From: Telopea speciosissima | Taxonomy: Eukaryota; Streptophyta; Magnoliopsida; Proteales; Proteaceae | DNA length: 64,000 bases | Direction of reading: 5' to 3' | Assembly (NCBI RefSeq): GCF_018873765.1 | Contig: NC_057916.1 | Coordinates: 12,769,501 to 12,833,500, forward strand | In this document: piece after piece, positions 12,930 through 23,159 of the stretch | Numbering within the stretch: position 1 is the first letter of the stretch | How the letters are laid out: each line of letters starts with the position of its first letter | Translations under genes and position numbers: made by a program | The notes under the pieces: generated by a model | What the model was told of the DNA's origin: nothing | Seen by the model: the letters and a program-made list of their open reading frames with translations, nothing else | Database searches by the model: none

Positions 12930-14100
12930 TGATGCAGAATCATCACCAAATAAGGCTTGTTTCATTGGGAATAAGTCTAGGGTTGGGTTACATACATGTT
13001 GGGCCTTTGATCCCATGGGTTTCTAATGTAATAGGCCACTTTTATGGGCCTAAAATATGGGTATATAGGTTGCAAACGAGATTTGCCCAATACTTAGTTT
13101 ATTTTTATGGTTTTTAATTGAACCGGTTCAAATTGGTTGCATCCAATTGGTTCGATTTAAGTGATCATGTGACTTGGTTAAGTGGTCATGTGACAACTTA
13201 AGCGGTCATGTGATGTAAGTTGGGCTGGATTAGGACTCTATAAGTCTAGCCATGTTTTGAGTCTATTTCCTTTAGTATTCTAGTTTCCTAGTCAGTTTAA
13301 GTTACCTAATAGGTTAGGGATAGGGTTAGGCCATTCATTTTTAGTGTCTAAGTCTATTTTTGAGTCTTCTATATAAGTTTGTAAGGGAGGCCAGCATTGG
13401 ATACGAATTTGATTAATAAAAATTAGCTTTATGTTTGCTGTCATTGCTGCTGCTCTTTGTGAGTGTATATCCTTGTGGATCTCAAGGTGGTGAAGGGTAG
13501 GTGGACTCCTGCGACTCCTTGCATTGTGAAGATCGGGAGGTTTCTTCAAGTTATCAAGTTGCTGCCATTGTTCTTTGCAATCCAGTAAGTTTGAACCTGC
13601 TATTTGTTTTTAAACCTTCTTCTACCAGCCTTTATCTTCCCTTAGACCTAATCCACATTCCCCTCCATCCATCAAGCCCTAATCTCCATTAAACCTGCAA
13701 CTCCTACCTCAACTAGGACTCCCTCATAACTCCAGATTTAGCCATCAATTTCGAACCCCACTTCCAGCCTATATCCCCCACACCTCTCCCTACATTCAAC
13801 CTTAAACCTAGCCCTTAGTCTCTACTATAACCCCTCCATTCCTCCACTCCATTAAAACCCAAAACCTACAACTTAATTCTGTCCAGAATTTAAAACCTTC
13901 CCAAATCCAATTATTTTTATACCATATTGACCCCCTAGACCTGCCCATTAATACCCTATAAACCCCTTTCCCAATATCCAACCCAAACCCTAGGAATTGA
14001 CCTAAATCCTAGTGCTGCCCATTCGAACCAGCAGCCCCTTTTGTTATTTGATCCTGTTTTTTCGCTCCTAGTAGGTCTCCTACCTATTATTACTACATTA
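12930..14100 (+). repeat. 5' LTR of gypsy-type element
   Basis: About 1,171 bp, matching 15166-16325 almost throughout. It carries a 20-base stretch near 13160-13180 that is missing from the 3' copy. A TATA-like TCTATATAAG lies near 13368 and a CT/A-rich leader follows. The C-rich second half (13570-14090) produces spurious open frames. Confidence 0.85.
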
Positions 14101-14101
14101 A

Positions 14102-14114
14102 TTGATATCAAAGC
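14102..14114 (+). promoter_or_regulatory. tRNA-iMet-like primer-binding site
   Basis: TTGATATCAAAGC starts one base after the 5' LTR. It matches the usual plant primer-binding site TGGTATCAGAGC at most positions; the two changed bases are probably decay. Confidence 0.65.
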
Positions 14115-14258
14115 TATGGCGGAGGGAAGCTCCAACCAAGCCTCAAAAAACCCACCTCCATTTTCAAGACCCGAGTTCGTCTACCCAATGGGAGCACAAC
14201 TATATTAGTTGTTGATGAAAGGCGACGTAACAACATTATTTCACAATCCGTGGTGGAT

Positions 14259-15356
14259 ATGTTGTCCCAATCAGGAGAGATTTGCATCATGCCTACAGGT
14301 AAAGTCTTTGTTGAATTTGGGTGTTCTTCATACCATGATGGTGCTTGGTGTCAGCCGGTACCACATTCAAAGAGTTTTATTGCAGTAGGTGGTGATTGGT
14401 TAGACACGCGACAAGGTTGGTTTGAACATGAAAACAACTCGTGTGTCCTACCTGATCGACACCGTCTATACCATTGTTTTATCCTAAAAGGGTTACAACC
14501 AAAGGTGACCACATCGACTGTACAGCCACAAGGACTGCCGAACATATCAACTCCAACGCAAGTGGCGGCGATTGTGCTTGAAGCTTCACCAATGGCAGAT
14601 GCACCAACAGAAGCTTCTACAAAGGCGGTTTGTGTTGAAGAGATTCAAGAACCTATAGCTAAAGAAATTCAAGTAGATCAAGCTGTACAAGTAATTGAGA
14701 TCATGGTTGAGAAGCTCAGCCATCAAATTGATGTGGAGGTCCAAAACACAATGGTAGAAGAAACTACTGAAGAGGTCTATACTGCAGAGAGCAAAGTAGA
14801 AAAAGCTGAAACAGCAGAAGATGAAGAGGTGGTTGAGAGCACTCCACAAGAAATTAATGGCATTCAAGATGCTGTTTTTGAAGAGGTGGAGCATGTGTCT
14901 CAAGTATTAGATGCGAAGGTTGCTAACACTGAAGACTCTATGGACAGGACATTCACAGTTGCTGCTGATTCAGAAAACGAACACATAGAGTTTGTTATGC
15001 CACCATGGTTCTTCGAAAAGAAAGCTCCACGCCTTGGAGATTTTATCCCCAATGCTCCCGCTTCACCGGAATTCTGTTTGGGGATGGTCAAAGCTGCTGA
15101 TCACATGTTGATTCCCCCTCATCACTACAAAATTCGAGGACGAATTTTTTCAAGTTGGGGAGTGTTGATGCAGATTCATCACCAAATAGGGCTTGTTTTA
15201 TTGGGAATAAGTCTAGGGTTGGGTTACATACATGTTGGGCCTTTGATCCCATGGGTTTCTAATGTAATAGGCCATTTTTATGGGCCCAAAATATGGGTAT
15301 ATAGGTTGCATACGGGATTAGCCCAATACTTAGTTATTTTTATGTTTTTTAATTGA
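14259..15356 (+). CDS. Retroelement ORF with degenerate gypsy protease-like domain and acidic tail
   Basis: The frame is open from 14106 to the stop at 15354-15356, but its first ATG is at 14259. Another ATG at 14116 lies in a different frame and stops after 30 codons. Residues just upstream of and after the ATG (ILVVDERRRNNIISQSVVDML, then FVEFGCSSYHDGAWCQPVP and FIAVGGDWLDTRQGW) match the layout of plant gypsy aspartic proteases, in which a D-[ST]-G motif is followed by YHDEVLCDVVPM and ILLGRPWQFDR blocks. The catalytic triplet here reads D-E-R, so proteolytic activity is unlikely. A glutamate- and valine-rich stretch of about 140 residues follows, then a C-terminus running into the 3' LTR. 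The outer element (17.1-17.3 kb) encodes a homologous N-terminus. Function is unknown; a gag/protease relic or an accessory protein are both possible. Confidence 0.55.
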   Translation: MLSQSGEICIMPTGKVFVEFGCSSYHDGAWCQPVPHSKSFIAVGGDWLDTRQGWFEHENNSCVLPDRHRLYHCFILKGLQPKVTTSTVQPQGLPNISTPTQVAAIVLEASPMADAPTEASTKAVCVEEIQEPIAKEIQVDQAVQVIEIMVEKLSHQIDVEVQNTMVEETTEEVYTAESKVEKAETAEDEEVVESTPQEINGIQDAVFEEVEHVSQVLDAKVANTEDSMDRTFTVAADSENEHIEFVMPPWFFEKKAPRLGDFIPNAPASPEFCLGMVKAADHMLIPPHHYKIRGRIFSSWGVLMQIHHQIGLVLLGISLGLGYIHVGPLIPWVSNVIGHFYGPKIWVYRLHTGLAQYLVIFMFFN

Positions 15357-16325
15357 ACCGGTTCAAATTGGTTGCATCCAATTGGTTCAATTTAAGTGAT
15401 CATGTGACAACTTAAGTGGTCATATGATGTAAGTTGGGCTGGATTAGGACTCTATAAGTCTAGCCATGTTTTGAGTCTATTTCCTTTAGTATTCTAGTTT
15501 CCTAGTCAGTTTAAGTTACCTAATAGGTTAGGGATAGGGTTAGGCCATTCCTTTTTAGTGTCTAAGTCTATTTTTGAGTCTTCTATATAAGTTTGTAAGG
15601 GAAGCCAGCATTGGATACGAATTTGATTAATAAAAATTAGCTTTATGCTTGCTGTCATTGCTGCTGCTCTTTGTGAGTGTATATCCTCGTGGATCTCAAG
15701 GTGGTGAAAGGTAGGTGGACTCCTGCGACTCCTTGCATTGTGAAGATCGGGAGGTTTCTTCAAGTTATCAAGCTGCTGCCATTGTTCTCTGCAATCCAGT
15801 AAGTTTGAACCTGCTATTTGTTTGTAAACCTTCTTCTACCAACCTTTATCTTCCCTTAGACCTAATCCACATTCCCCTCCATCCATCAAGCCCTAATCTC
15901 CATTAAACCTGTAACTCCTATCTCAACTAGGACTCCCTCATAACTCCAGATTTAGCCATCAATTTCGAACCCCACTTCCAGCCTATATCCCCCACACCTC
16001 TCCCTACATTCAACCTTAAACCTAGCCCTTAGTCTCTACTATAACCCCCCCCATTCCTCCACTCCATTAAAACCCAAAACCTGCAACTTAATTCTGTCCA
16101 GAATTGCAGAATTTTAAAACCTTCCCAAATCCAATTATTTTTATACCATATTGACCCCCTAGACCTGCCCATTAATACCCTATAAACCCCTTTCCCAATA
16201 TCCAACCCAAACCCTAGGAATTGACCTAAATCCTAGTGCTGCCCATTCGAACTAGCAGCCCCTTTTGTTATTTGATCCTGTTTTTTGGCTCCTAGTAGGT
16301 CTCCTACCTATCTAGGACTACATTA
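15166..16325 (+). repeat. 3' LTR of gypsy-type element
   Basis: About 1,160 bp and nearly identical to the 5' LTR, which implies a fairly recent insertion. Differences include a missing 20-base segment near 15400 and a 9-base insertion in the GAATTGCAGAATTTT stretch near 16100. TAAGG at 16326-16330 completes the target duplication. Confidence 0.85.
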
Positions 16326-16330
16326 TAAGG

Positions 16331-16672
16331 GGTATATTATATATATAAAGACCTTCTACAATTCTTAAATTGACTCGTATAAGGACTCCTAATCACACTC
16401 AAATACTCAATAAAATAAATAAACTAAAAACAGGACTCTATATAGCTATTAAATATTCTAATCTAACTCGAACTCTTAACTACTAATCTCATGTACTAGC
16501 TTTATCCCCATTTTATGGGCTTATAAATTATGCCCATTACAATAAACCGAAAAAAAATAAAAGGTCCAACAGATAATATACCTACCCAAAGGTCCTACCA
16601 CCAGCACATTATGGGCCTCCCAAACTTGCGCAAAGACCTCCCTACGAGATTCATGTCTAAGCAATTACATCA
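16331..16672 (-). repeat. 3' LTR of outer element, proximal part
   Basis: The 5' end of this LTR (minus strand) is at 16672. It aligns with the two halves of the other LTR (17490-17648 and 19036-19143). At 16580 it retains the uninterrupted site CTACCCAAAGGTCC, which the copia-type element split in the other copy. Confidence 0.7.
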
Positions 16673-17295
16673 ATTCCCCCTCGGTAAAATGTCTCATATG
16701 TTGCATAAGTAGCACGAAGCAAGTTCGGAAGACAAAACGTTGATGGCGTATCCTCGTCTTGAAATATATAAACAATAACATATTCAATAAGTAAAACATC
16801 CATCACTTCAGTAGAGTCTATTGTTGTTTCACCCATGTTAATCATCTCGACCCCCTTTACCATTACTTGTTGTCCCACATCAAAATAGTCTTCCTCTTGT
16901 GTCGACCCTTTCGGCTCTTCCTGTGGTTGCATTGCTGGTGCTGCCTCTTTTGGCTCTGAGGATACTTCGTTAATCAATGCTCGAAGAAAAAATGAATGGC
17001 ACATATGTGAGAAGGTTGTAAGGTACACAAATTTCAGTCGCGATCAATGACGCCCCTGCATGCTTCTAACCACTATCGACCCACTTTAATGATGTGTTTG
17101 AAAGAATAAGATATATCACAATATAAGCATCATCACAATACCGGGAAATTGAGAATTCGACGAACTTAATGATGATTTCATTGGTCTTTGGTAACATCTC
17201 CACCACAAATTGTCACTCTGCCCATCATCTATGATTAAAATAGCAGTTTTTATGTTGGATAAACAAACTCTGGCTTTGAAAACGTAGGTATCCAT
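16657..17295 (-). pseudogene. Decayed internal ORF of outer LTR element
   Basis: From the ATG at 17295 the minus strand reads 59 codons (MDTYVFKARVCLSNIKTAIL...) to a stop at 17116. Its first 20 residues align with the frame around 14163-14220 of the gypsy-type element (shared K-x-RV-x-L-x-N pattern and ILxxD). A second open piece (16657-17028) is rich in E, P and Q and ends just before the polypurine tract, like the acidic tail of the other element. Frame changes between the two pieces show it is broken. Confidence 0.55.
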
Positions 17296-17320
17296 GGCTA
17301 GGTTTGGCTCTAATACCAAT

Positions 17321-17648
17321 TAATGCAATCTGAAAAATCCAGATTACGGATCCCAGATGCAAGCAAGTCCAATGATCAAATCTGAGATCATATCTGAGAT
17401 AAAGAAGCAACTGGATTATTAAGGGAAGAAATCAAATTGATGGAAGGGGAGGGAAAAGAGATGAGATCGATAAATAAACTCAAAACAGAACTCTATCTAG
17501 CTATCAAGTATTCTAATCTAACTCAAACACTTAATTATTAATCCTGTGTACTAACTTGATCCTCACTTTATGGGCTTACAAATTAGGCCGATCACAATGA
17601 AACCTAAACAATAAAAAATAAAAGGCCCAACCTACATTATAACTACCC
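17321..17648 (-). repeat. 5' LTR of outer element, distal part
   Basis: The segment ends (minus strand) with GATTGCATTA at 17321, next to the primer-binding site. It is truncated at 17648 by the copia-type insertion and continues at 19036-19143. Compared with the other LTR it lacks a stretch between GAGATCGAT and AAATAAACTC. Confidence 0.65.
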
Positions 17649-19035
17649 TGAAACGAACCAAGGATATGAAACCACTAACTGTGGAAAGAGAGGAGAGAGA
17701 GAGAGAGAAGATGGTGGGAGAAAGAGGTTGTTGCACATGATAGTCCAGAATACTTGACTATCGTGGGTAGCCTCTTATTTATAATATCAGTCCAAGAATC
17801 CTACCTATAATACAACTCTAAATAAGGAAACCAAATAACACTAAAGCATCCTAACACAACTAGAAAGCAAAGACACATCATGATAGGAACTCTTCCTATC
17901 ATGATCACTAAACAAAAAAACAAAGTAGATAAGGAATCAGACACAAATACCCCTACTTCCCAGTAGATTACTTAACACTCCCCCTCAAGCTGGAGTATAC
18001 ATATATCAAAAGAAAGCTCCAGCTTGGACCAAGAAGAATAAAAATTAAATGCAACACCAGTCTTGAATAGCAATTGTAGACACCAGTGAGTATGGAGAGA
18101 ATTTCAATCAATCATCATCAATCCAACAACAATATCAGCTCAAGCACATCAACCATCAACAATAGCAATAGTGGATAAAAATCTTTGCGTCGAATAAATC
18201 CAAATAACAACGAGCAAAAATAAGTGGTAGTGAACACAAGCAAATAAAGGCGGAAAACCAGTAGCAGCGAATCAATTCAAAACCAGCTAAGAGAACAATC
18301 ACAGTAAACAAATCTTCAGCAGATTGCAGTAGCAAATGAAAGCAACATCAAAATGGCAGGCGATGAAATCAACTTCAGATTGCAGTATCTGTTTTCTCCA
18401 GAAGATCAACTTAGCAAATCGATGTGATTTTCAGCAAATAGCAGCGATTGATAGCAGGAAGGAGAGCCGTTATGTATAAATGGAAAACCCTAGATATCTC
18501 TTTCGCCAATTGTTTTGACTCTCCGATCAGTTAGTAATGCAACGGCAGTCTTTAAATTTGAGCAATTTTGTAGGAGACCCTTTTAACAGTAAACAGATAA
18601 GAAATGTGCCCCCCCCCTTTTTTTTTTGTCTGGACATGCAGGGACCTTTCCTCTTCTCAGATTTGTAGTTCCCCCCCCCCCCTTTCTTCTTCATTGCTCT
18701 GATAACATGAAACGAACCAAGAATATGTAACCAGTAACTGTGGAAAGAGAGGAGAGACAGAGAGACGATGGAAGGAGACAGAAGTTGCTGAACACGATAG
18801 TCCAGAATACTTGACTACCGTGAGTTGCCTCTTATTTATAATATCAGTCCAAGAATCCTACCTATAATACAACTCTAAATAAGGAAACCAAATAACACTA
18901 AAGCATCCTAAGACAGCTAGAAAGCAAAGACACATCAAGATAGGAACTCTTCCTATCGTGATCACTTAACAAGAAAACAAAGTAGATAAGGAATTAGACA
19001 CAAATACCCCTTGCTTCCCAGTACATTACTTAACA
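17649..19035 (-). mobile_element. Non-autonomous copia-type LTR retrotransposon
   Basis: Near-identical LTRs at 17649-17977 and 18709-19035 (minus strand: TGTTAAGTAAT...GTTCGTTTCA) enclose about 730 bp with no coding potential. On minus, the 5' LTR is followed by TGTTATCAGAGCAATGA (initiator-Met primer-binding site), and the 3' LTR is preceded by TTGAGGGGGAG, the typical copia polypurine tract. The flanking 5-mers TACCC (17644-17648) and TACCA (19036-19040) are a 4/5 target duplication. The other outer LTR shows the empty site. A C9/T10 run and a second C-run lie at 18609-18682. Confidence 0.85.
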
Positions 19036-19143
19036 TACCAAAAGGTCAATTTCAACCCATTGGACTGCCACAAGCACCATATAGGCCTCCCGGGCTTGCG
19101 CAACAGCCTTCATACGGGATTAATGTTTAATGCAACTGCATCA
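19036..19143 (-). repeat. 5' LTR of outer element, proximal part
   Basis: Shares TAGGCCTCC...GGCTTGCGCAA with 16611-16631 and starts TGATGCAGTTGC on minus at 19143. It is the missing beginning of the LTR interrupted at 17648. Confidence 0.65.
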
Positions 19144-20284
19144 GTGGGACAAACAGGCTGTACCAGCCACCAGGTGCAAGTCCAACTTTAGCAGGGTCCT
19201 CAGAGGGGTGGATTGGATATTGTCCTAACCATTTTCATTTTGCCCAAAAAGGCCACTCCCAAGATTCGGATCCACATCTTCATGCTGGCAGCCCAAGCAT
19301 CTACAATCACAAGCAACTGTGCCCACCAAAAGGTATGAAATGCTTCAATTAAATTCTTATTACAGACTTATTAATCTAGGTCAACCCTAAATTGGAAGAC
19401 TGTCATCTGAAGAGAGCTAAGCAGGTAAGCATGAAACAGAAAAATAGTTCTTTCTGTAAAGGCTTCATTTCTTTCAACGCAAAATGAGCTGAAGTAAAAA
19501 ATTAAGAATGTAAACATCTAACTATGGAGTTTGTTTCACAAGAAGTAGAAACAGTGAACAGAAAATGTTACACTACAGCCCACTTTTTGACATCCAAAAT
19601 CTGGGAAATAATGTAGGGAACTTTCCCCTGATTAATTTTACTTTCAGACATTTTTAGTTGAAGCAAACAGAGCCAAAACTGTAAAGTTGATGACCATACC
19701 AACCACTAATGCCAATGGCTAAATGAAGAATGAGATAGCATGGTCAAGGTTCAATTCAGAGAGACATGGGCACTGGCTTAACTGGTTAATAGTTCTCATT
19801 CTGATGATGACATATCATGTCATGATAAACAATTATAACCTAGTTCACACCAGTTTCAGTAATAAGTATCTCAATAAAACAAGCAAAAATGCTTTTAAAT
19901 GTGCATTCTTTCTTCTTATGCCCTTCAAAAAAAATCAACTAAATAAGAGCAATTCTTTCTCCCATTAACCTTAATTTATGATATACCAAAATATTTCTAC
20001 GATAAAGAATGCAAAACCTAGAGCAAAAAGATCATACCAAATCAGCAAAAGGGCACAGAAACATCATCAGCATGTATCTCCAGACAGAAAGCTGATAATC
20101 TTATAGGAATCACCTGCAATCAAATTTGTTCAGCCAGAAATCTTTTTTATCAATTTCAACTCTAGTTAACAGTGATCAAATACTAGAGGAGGCCACAAAG
20201 GACCATATTTGAAGAACAGAATACAGAAACACAATCACACACATTCCCATATGCACACAGAGACACATATGGGTTTCTGGATGG
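19144..20284. other. Gene-free intergenic DNA
   Basis: AT-rich with no recognisable protein, RNA gene or bounded repeat. Confidence 0.55.
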
Positions 20285-21080
20285 TGCTTTTCAATTATCG
20301 GGTGAGTCACCCATGGGTGACCTTATGACGCCATCATCTCCCTTAGATTTGGTCATGTTCCAGTTTTTGAGTTGTTTTTATCATATAAGACCTATCTGGT
20401 TCATTTGAGAGGTTTCCAATCACCTATGATGTTATGAAACAAGTTCCGTCAAATCTGACTTGATTTGGAAACTAATTGCAAAAATTCTAGTTAAGTCCTC
20501 CGTGACAGAATTTATCGCTATTGGAGTTTGAGAGATATAAGCTCCCATGTACTTCATCTTTTGTACAAGTTAATGAAGAAACTTTGCTCTTGACTTTAAG
20601 GTATGAAGTTATGTCAAAGCCTACATGTTAGAGAGGGTGTACCTCTATACCGTGGGTTGGTAGTCTTAGCTAAGTAATAGTGTTTCATTTCTTTTCTTTA
20701 CTCTTTCCTATTATAGTTATGTTTCAGGTTCCTATTGTAAATAGGTTTTAGGCTTAGCTAGGTAAGAGGTGTTAAGAGTCATATTCCCTTTGTAACTCTA
20801 ATATTTGGTTTTCTATATAAAGACATGGAGGCTGGTACGATAGACGCACATTTACTATCGTCCAGCTTCTCTTCTTATCCCTCAATCTCTTTCTTTTCTT
20901 CTTCTCCTCTACAGGTCCTGGTTTGTTGGACTCAGATTTGTCACACTCCATAAATAAGAATGGATTCTCAAGTAATACTAGATTGATCTAGTAGGTTATT
21001 CCTTTCTCTATTACTTCCTTCGAATCTCCCCCATTTCATCTGCTGAAGTACTGTTGTTTTGTACAACTGGTGATCAACCA
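20285..21080 (+). repeat. Possible solo LTR
   Basis: The stretch has LTR-like layout: a TATA-type CTATATAAAG at about 20813, a short GC-richer leader, then a long pyrimidine-rich tract and an AG-rich downstream region. No partner copy, primer-binding site or target duplication was located, so the boundaries are approximate. Confidence 0.35.
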
Positions 21081-21192
21081 TCATAAACTCTAGCTGTTAT
21101 GAACCATAATTCTCAACAATTGAGATCCTTTAATCACATAAGAGTTGAAACCAGGACAATAACAAAGAAGCCTAAAAAGATCTAGTAACCTT

Positions 21193-21668
21193 CATAGTTG
21201 TCACGGCATCACGGCGATCCAAGTCGGTGGAGGGGTGTCACGTCGATTTATCGACATGTCGCCCGCCATGGCAACTGTCGACCATGTTTTATTTTTTATT
21301 TTCTCTATTTTTAATGTGTTAATAGATGTATACTCAAGCCATGTTTTATTTTTTCTCTATTGTTTCTCAAGTTTTAAGAAGAAAATTCAGAAATCGAAGA
21401 AGAAATCGAAGAGGGAAAGAAGAAATCGGAGAGGGAAAGAAGAAATCGAAAGAAATCAAAGAGGGAAAGAAGACAGCAAGAAGAAATCGAAGAGGGAAAG
21501 AAGAAATCGAAAGAAATCGAAGAGGGAAGAAGAAATCGAAGACAGGAAGAAGAAATCGAAGAGGGAAAGAGAGACAGGAAGAAGAAATCAAAGAAGGACG
21601 CCATGGCGTAGGTCGCCATGCAACCCTCTCCAGCGCCAGGACGCCATGGCGACGCCATGACAACTATG
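21193..21668 (+). mobile_element. hAT-like MITE with GTAACCTT target duplication
   Basis: The termini are inverted repeats CATAGTTGTCACGGC and GCCATGACAACTATG. A perfect 8-bp duplication, GTAACCTT, flanks it (21185-21192 and 21669-21676). The core contains the purine-rich minisatellite at 21376-21597. Confidence 0.8.
21376..21597 (+). repeat. Purine-rich minisatellite inside MITE
   Basis: Imperfect tandem units of AAGAAATCGAAGAGGGAAAG (about 20 bp, sometimes shortened) make almost every base on the plus strand a purine. Open frames in several phases here (basic K/R/E-rich, or S/F-rich on minus) follow from the repeat and are not genes. Confidence 0.8.
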
Positions 21669-21676
21669 GTAACCTT

Positions 21677-22403
21677 GCACACATGATTCGTTAGCAAAAG
21701 CCATGGAATGTTGACGAATTTCAACCCAAAGCATAAAAAATATTGCGGTTTCAATAGAAAGCGAAACAATAAATTTTTGGTGAATCAAGTCAAAACCGAG
21801 CATTCTAGTGCTAATTATTCTCTTTAATATTTATTTATTTCTTCAAATAAATTTGACTCTTGTCTACCTATTATTAGGTTAGTTGGCTGTTCAACTCATT
21901 TCAAAATTCCTCTTGGCCTATGACCAACCACCCATGTTTCACCAACAGAAGAAATTGCTTAGTGGCACATATATACTCCCAGAAATAGATCAACATGGCA
22001 GCAGACTGAATTGTACTAATAATGATCTAGTCAATCACATCATGTATGCAGAATTTTTCCAAAAAGACGACCCTAATTTTTTCCCTCCCAGATTGCCAAA
22101 AAGTTGCCATAAGTAATTGCCCCAAGGAAGTCAAGTATATCATTTGCACCACCAAACCTGGCAAAAGAGATCAAATGAAGGTATGTCAGCACTGTACCAT
22201 TACTACACTGGAATAATATCTGGTTCCCAATTCCTGTCCTTACACAATCAGCATACCTTATTAGTAATGTGCAAAGTGGAAATATAGTCACTTCCTCCCT
22301 AAAATCAATGGTTTGCCAAAGCGTAAGACAGGAAAAGAATAAGTAAAAGTGGACCAGCAAAAGTATCTGAAACTGGAACAGAAAATGGTAATGATATCCC
22401 TTG
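21677..22403. other. Intergenic DNA
   Basis: No gene or clearly bounded repeat was seen. Confidence 0.5.
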
Positions 22404-22578
22404 CATAGTTGTCAAGGCGTCGCCTAGGTGACTGCCTTGGCATCCAGGCGCCTTGACAGCCAGTGTTGCCTTGGTTGCCTAGGCGGGTGTTTTGGTTGCC
22501 TAGATCGCTTTGTTTGTGTTGCCTTTCGTCCAGGCTCCCTCCAACGCCTTGGGTCACCTAGAAGTCGTGACAACTATA
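22404..22578 (+). mobile_element. hAT-like MITE, GGCG-rich
   Basis: Starts CATAGTTGTCAAGGCG and ends CGTGACAACTATA, nearly the inverse. The interior is built of GCCTAGGCG/GCCTTGG motifs. An 8-bp target duplication is not evident, so one end may have decayed. It belongs with the elements at 21.2 and 46.4 kb. Confidence 0.6.
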
Positions 22579-23159
22579 AATTCCCCTGATCACCCCAGGG
22601 GTGAGAAAGAAAGGGGAGAGTGGCTATAGAAAACAAGCAGAGCCTCAAGGTACAGGATTCAGCGTGAACTTCCAATGTTCTCATCAAGGCAATTCGAATG
22701 AAGTTCAGAATCAAGTTGAACAATTATCAGTCTTTGCCTTCACTTGGAAATTTGATAGCTTTGTTAAAACAACATCTACAAGGAATCAACAATCAACCAT
22801 AAAGAGATGAAACTATGAAAATGAACAACTCCCACAATGCCATTGCAATGTAATTGAACACCCAAAAAAAAAATTAACAACATAGTGAACCATAAAACAG
22901 ATAATCAAAATTTTTATCTAACTCTTGCTTAATAATAGATAATAACTAAGAATTCAATATTAAAATGCCATGGCTGACAACAAAATTTGCACCTTGGCAC
23001 CTCTAACATTGGCTACGGTAAGAAGAGACTAGGAATCAAAGGCACAGCTACAAAAATAAACAAAGAAAGTAAAGCAGAAAAGCCAACTTTACACCATCAC
23101 TCTGCTAATGATGAACCGGAAATCTGTTATTCAGGAACCATAAGAAGAACCCCCATTTC
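22579..23159. other. Downstream flank of the TPR gene
   Basis: Non-coding and AT-rich. It should include the 3' UTR of the minus-strand TPR gene; no unambiguous polyadenylation site was picked out. Confidence 0.5.

Larger units (their letters stand above)
12930..16325 (+). mobile_element. Non-autonomous Ty3/gypsy-type LTR retrotransposon
   Basis: Two near-identical LTRs (12930-14100 and 15166-16325) enclose 1,065 bp. The 5-bp target duplication TAAGG is present on both sides (12925-12929 and 16326-16330). The LTRs begin TGATGCAG and end CATTA. A primer-binding site like that for initiator Met tRNA (TTGATATCAAAGC, 14102-14114) follows the left LTR, and a polypurine tract (AAGTTGGGGAGTGT, ending at 15165) precedes the right one. 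The sequence just before the tract (AATTCGAGGACGAATTTTTT) is the classic 3' end of plant gypsy polyproteins. No RT, RNase H or integrase is encoded. It sits inside the 3' LTR of the outer element. Confidence 0.85.
11411..19143 (-). mobile_element. Outer non-autonomous LTR retrotransposon, nested host
   Basis: A minus-strand element whose two LTRs are both split by later insertions. The 5' LTR starts at 19143 (TGATGCAGTTGC on minus) and ends at 17321 (CATTA). It is followed after one or two bases by TGGTATTAGAGCC (17318-17306), a near match to the primer-binding site for initiator Met tRNA. The internal region is only about 650 bp (16673-17320). A purine-rich tract (CCGAGGGGGAAT, 16684-16673) precedes the 3' LTR, which starts at 16672 (TGATGTAATTGC) and ends near 11411. 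No reverse transcriptase or integrase is present, so mobility would have needed another element's proteins. A clear target-site duplication was not found. Confidence 0.7.

Noticed and set aside
13501-13692. 63-aa frame duplicated at 15715-15906
   Set aside because: It lies in the two LTR copies of the gypsy-type element and is not a gene duplication.
21235-21803. Several overlapping open frames of 71-141 aa in multiple phases
   Set aside because: All are by-products of the purine-rich minisatellite, which lacks stops in many frames.
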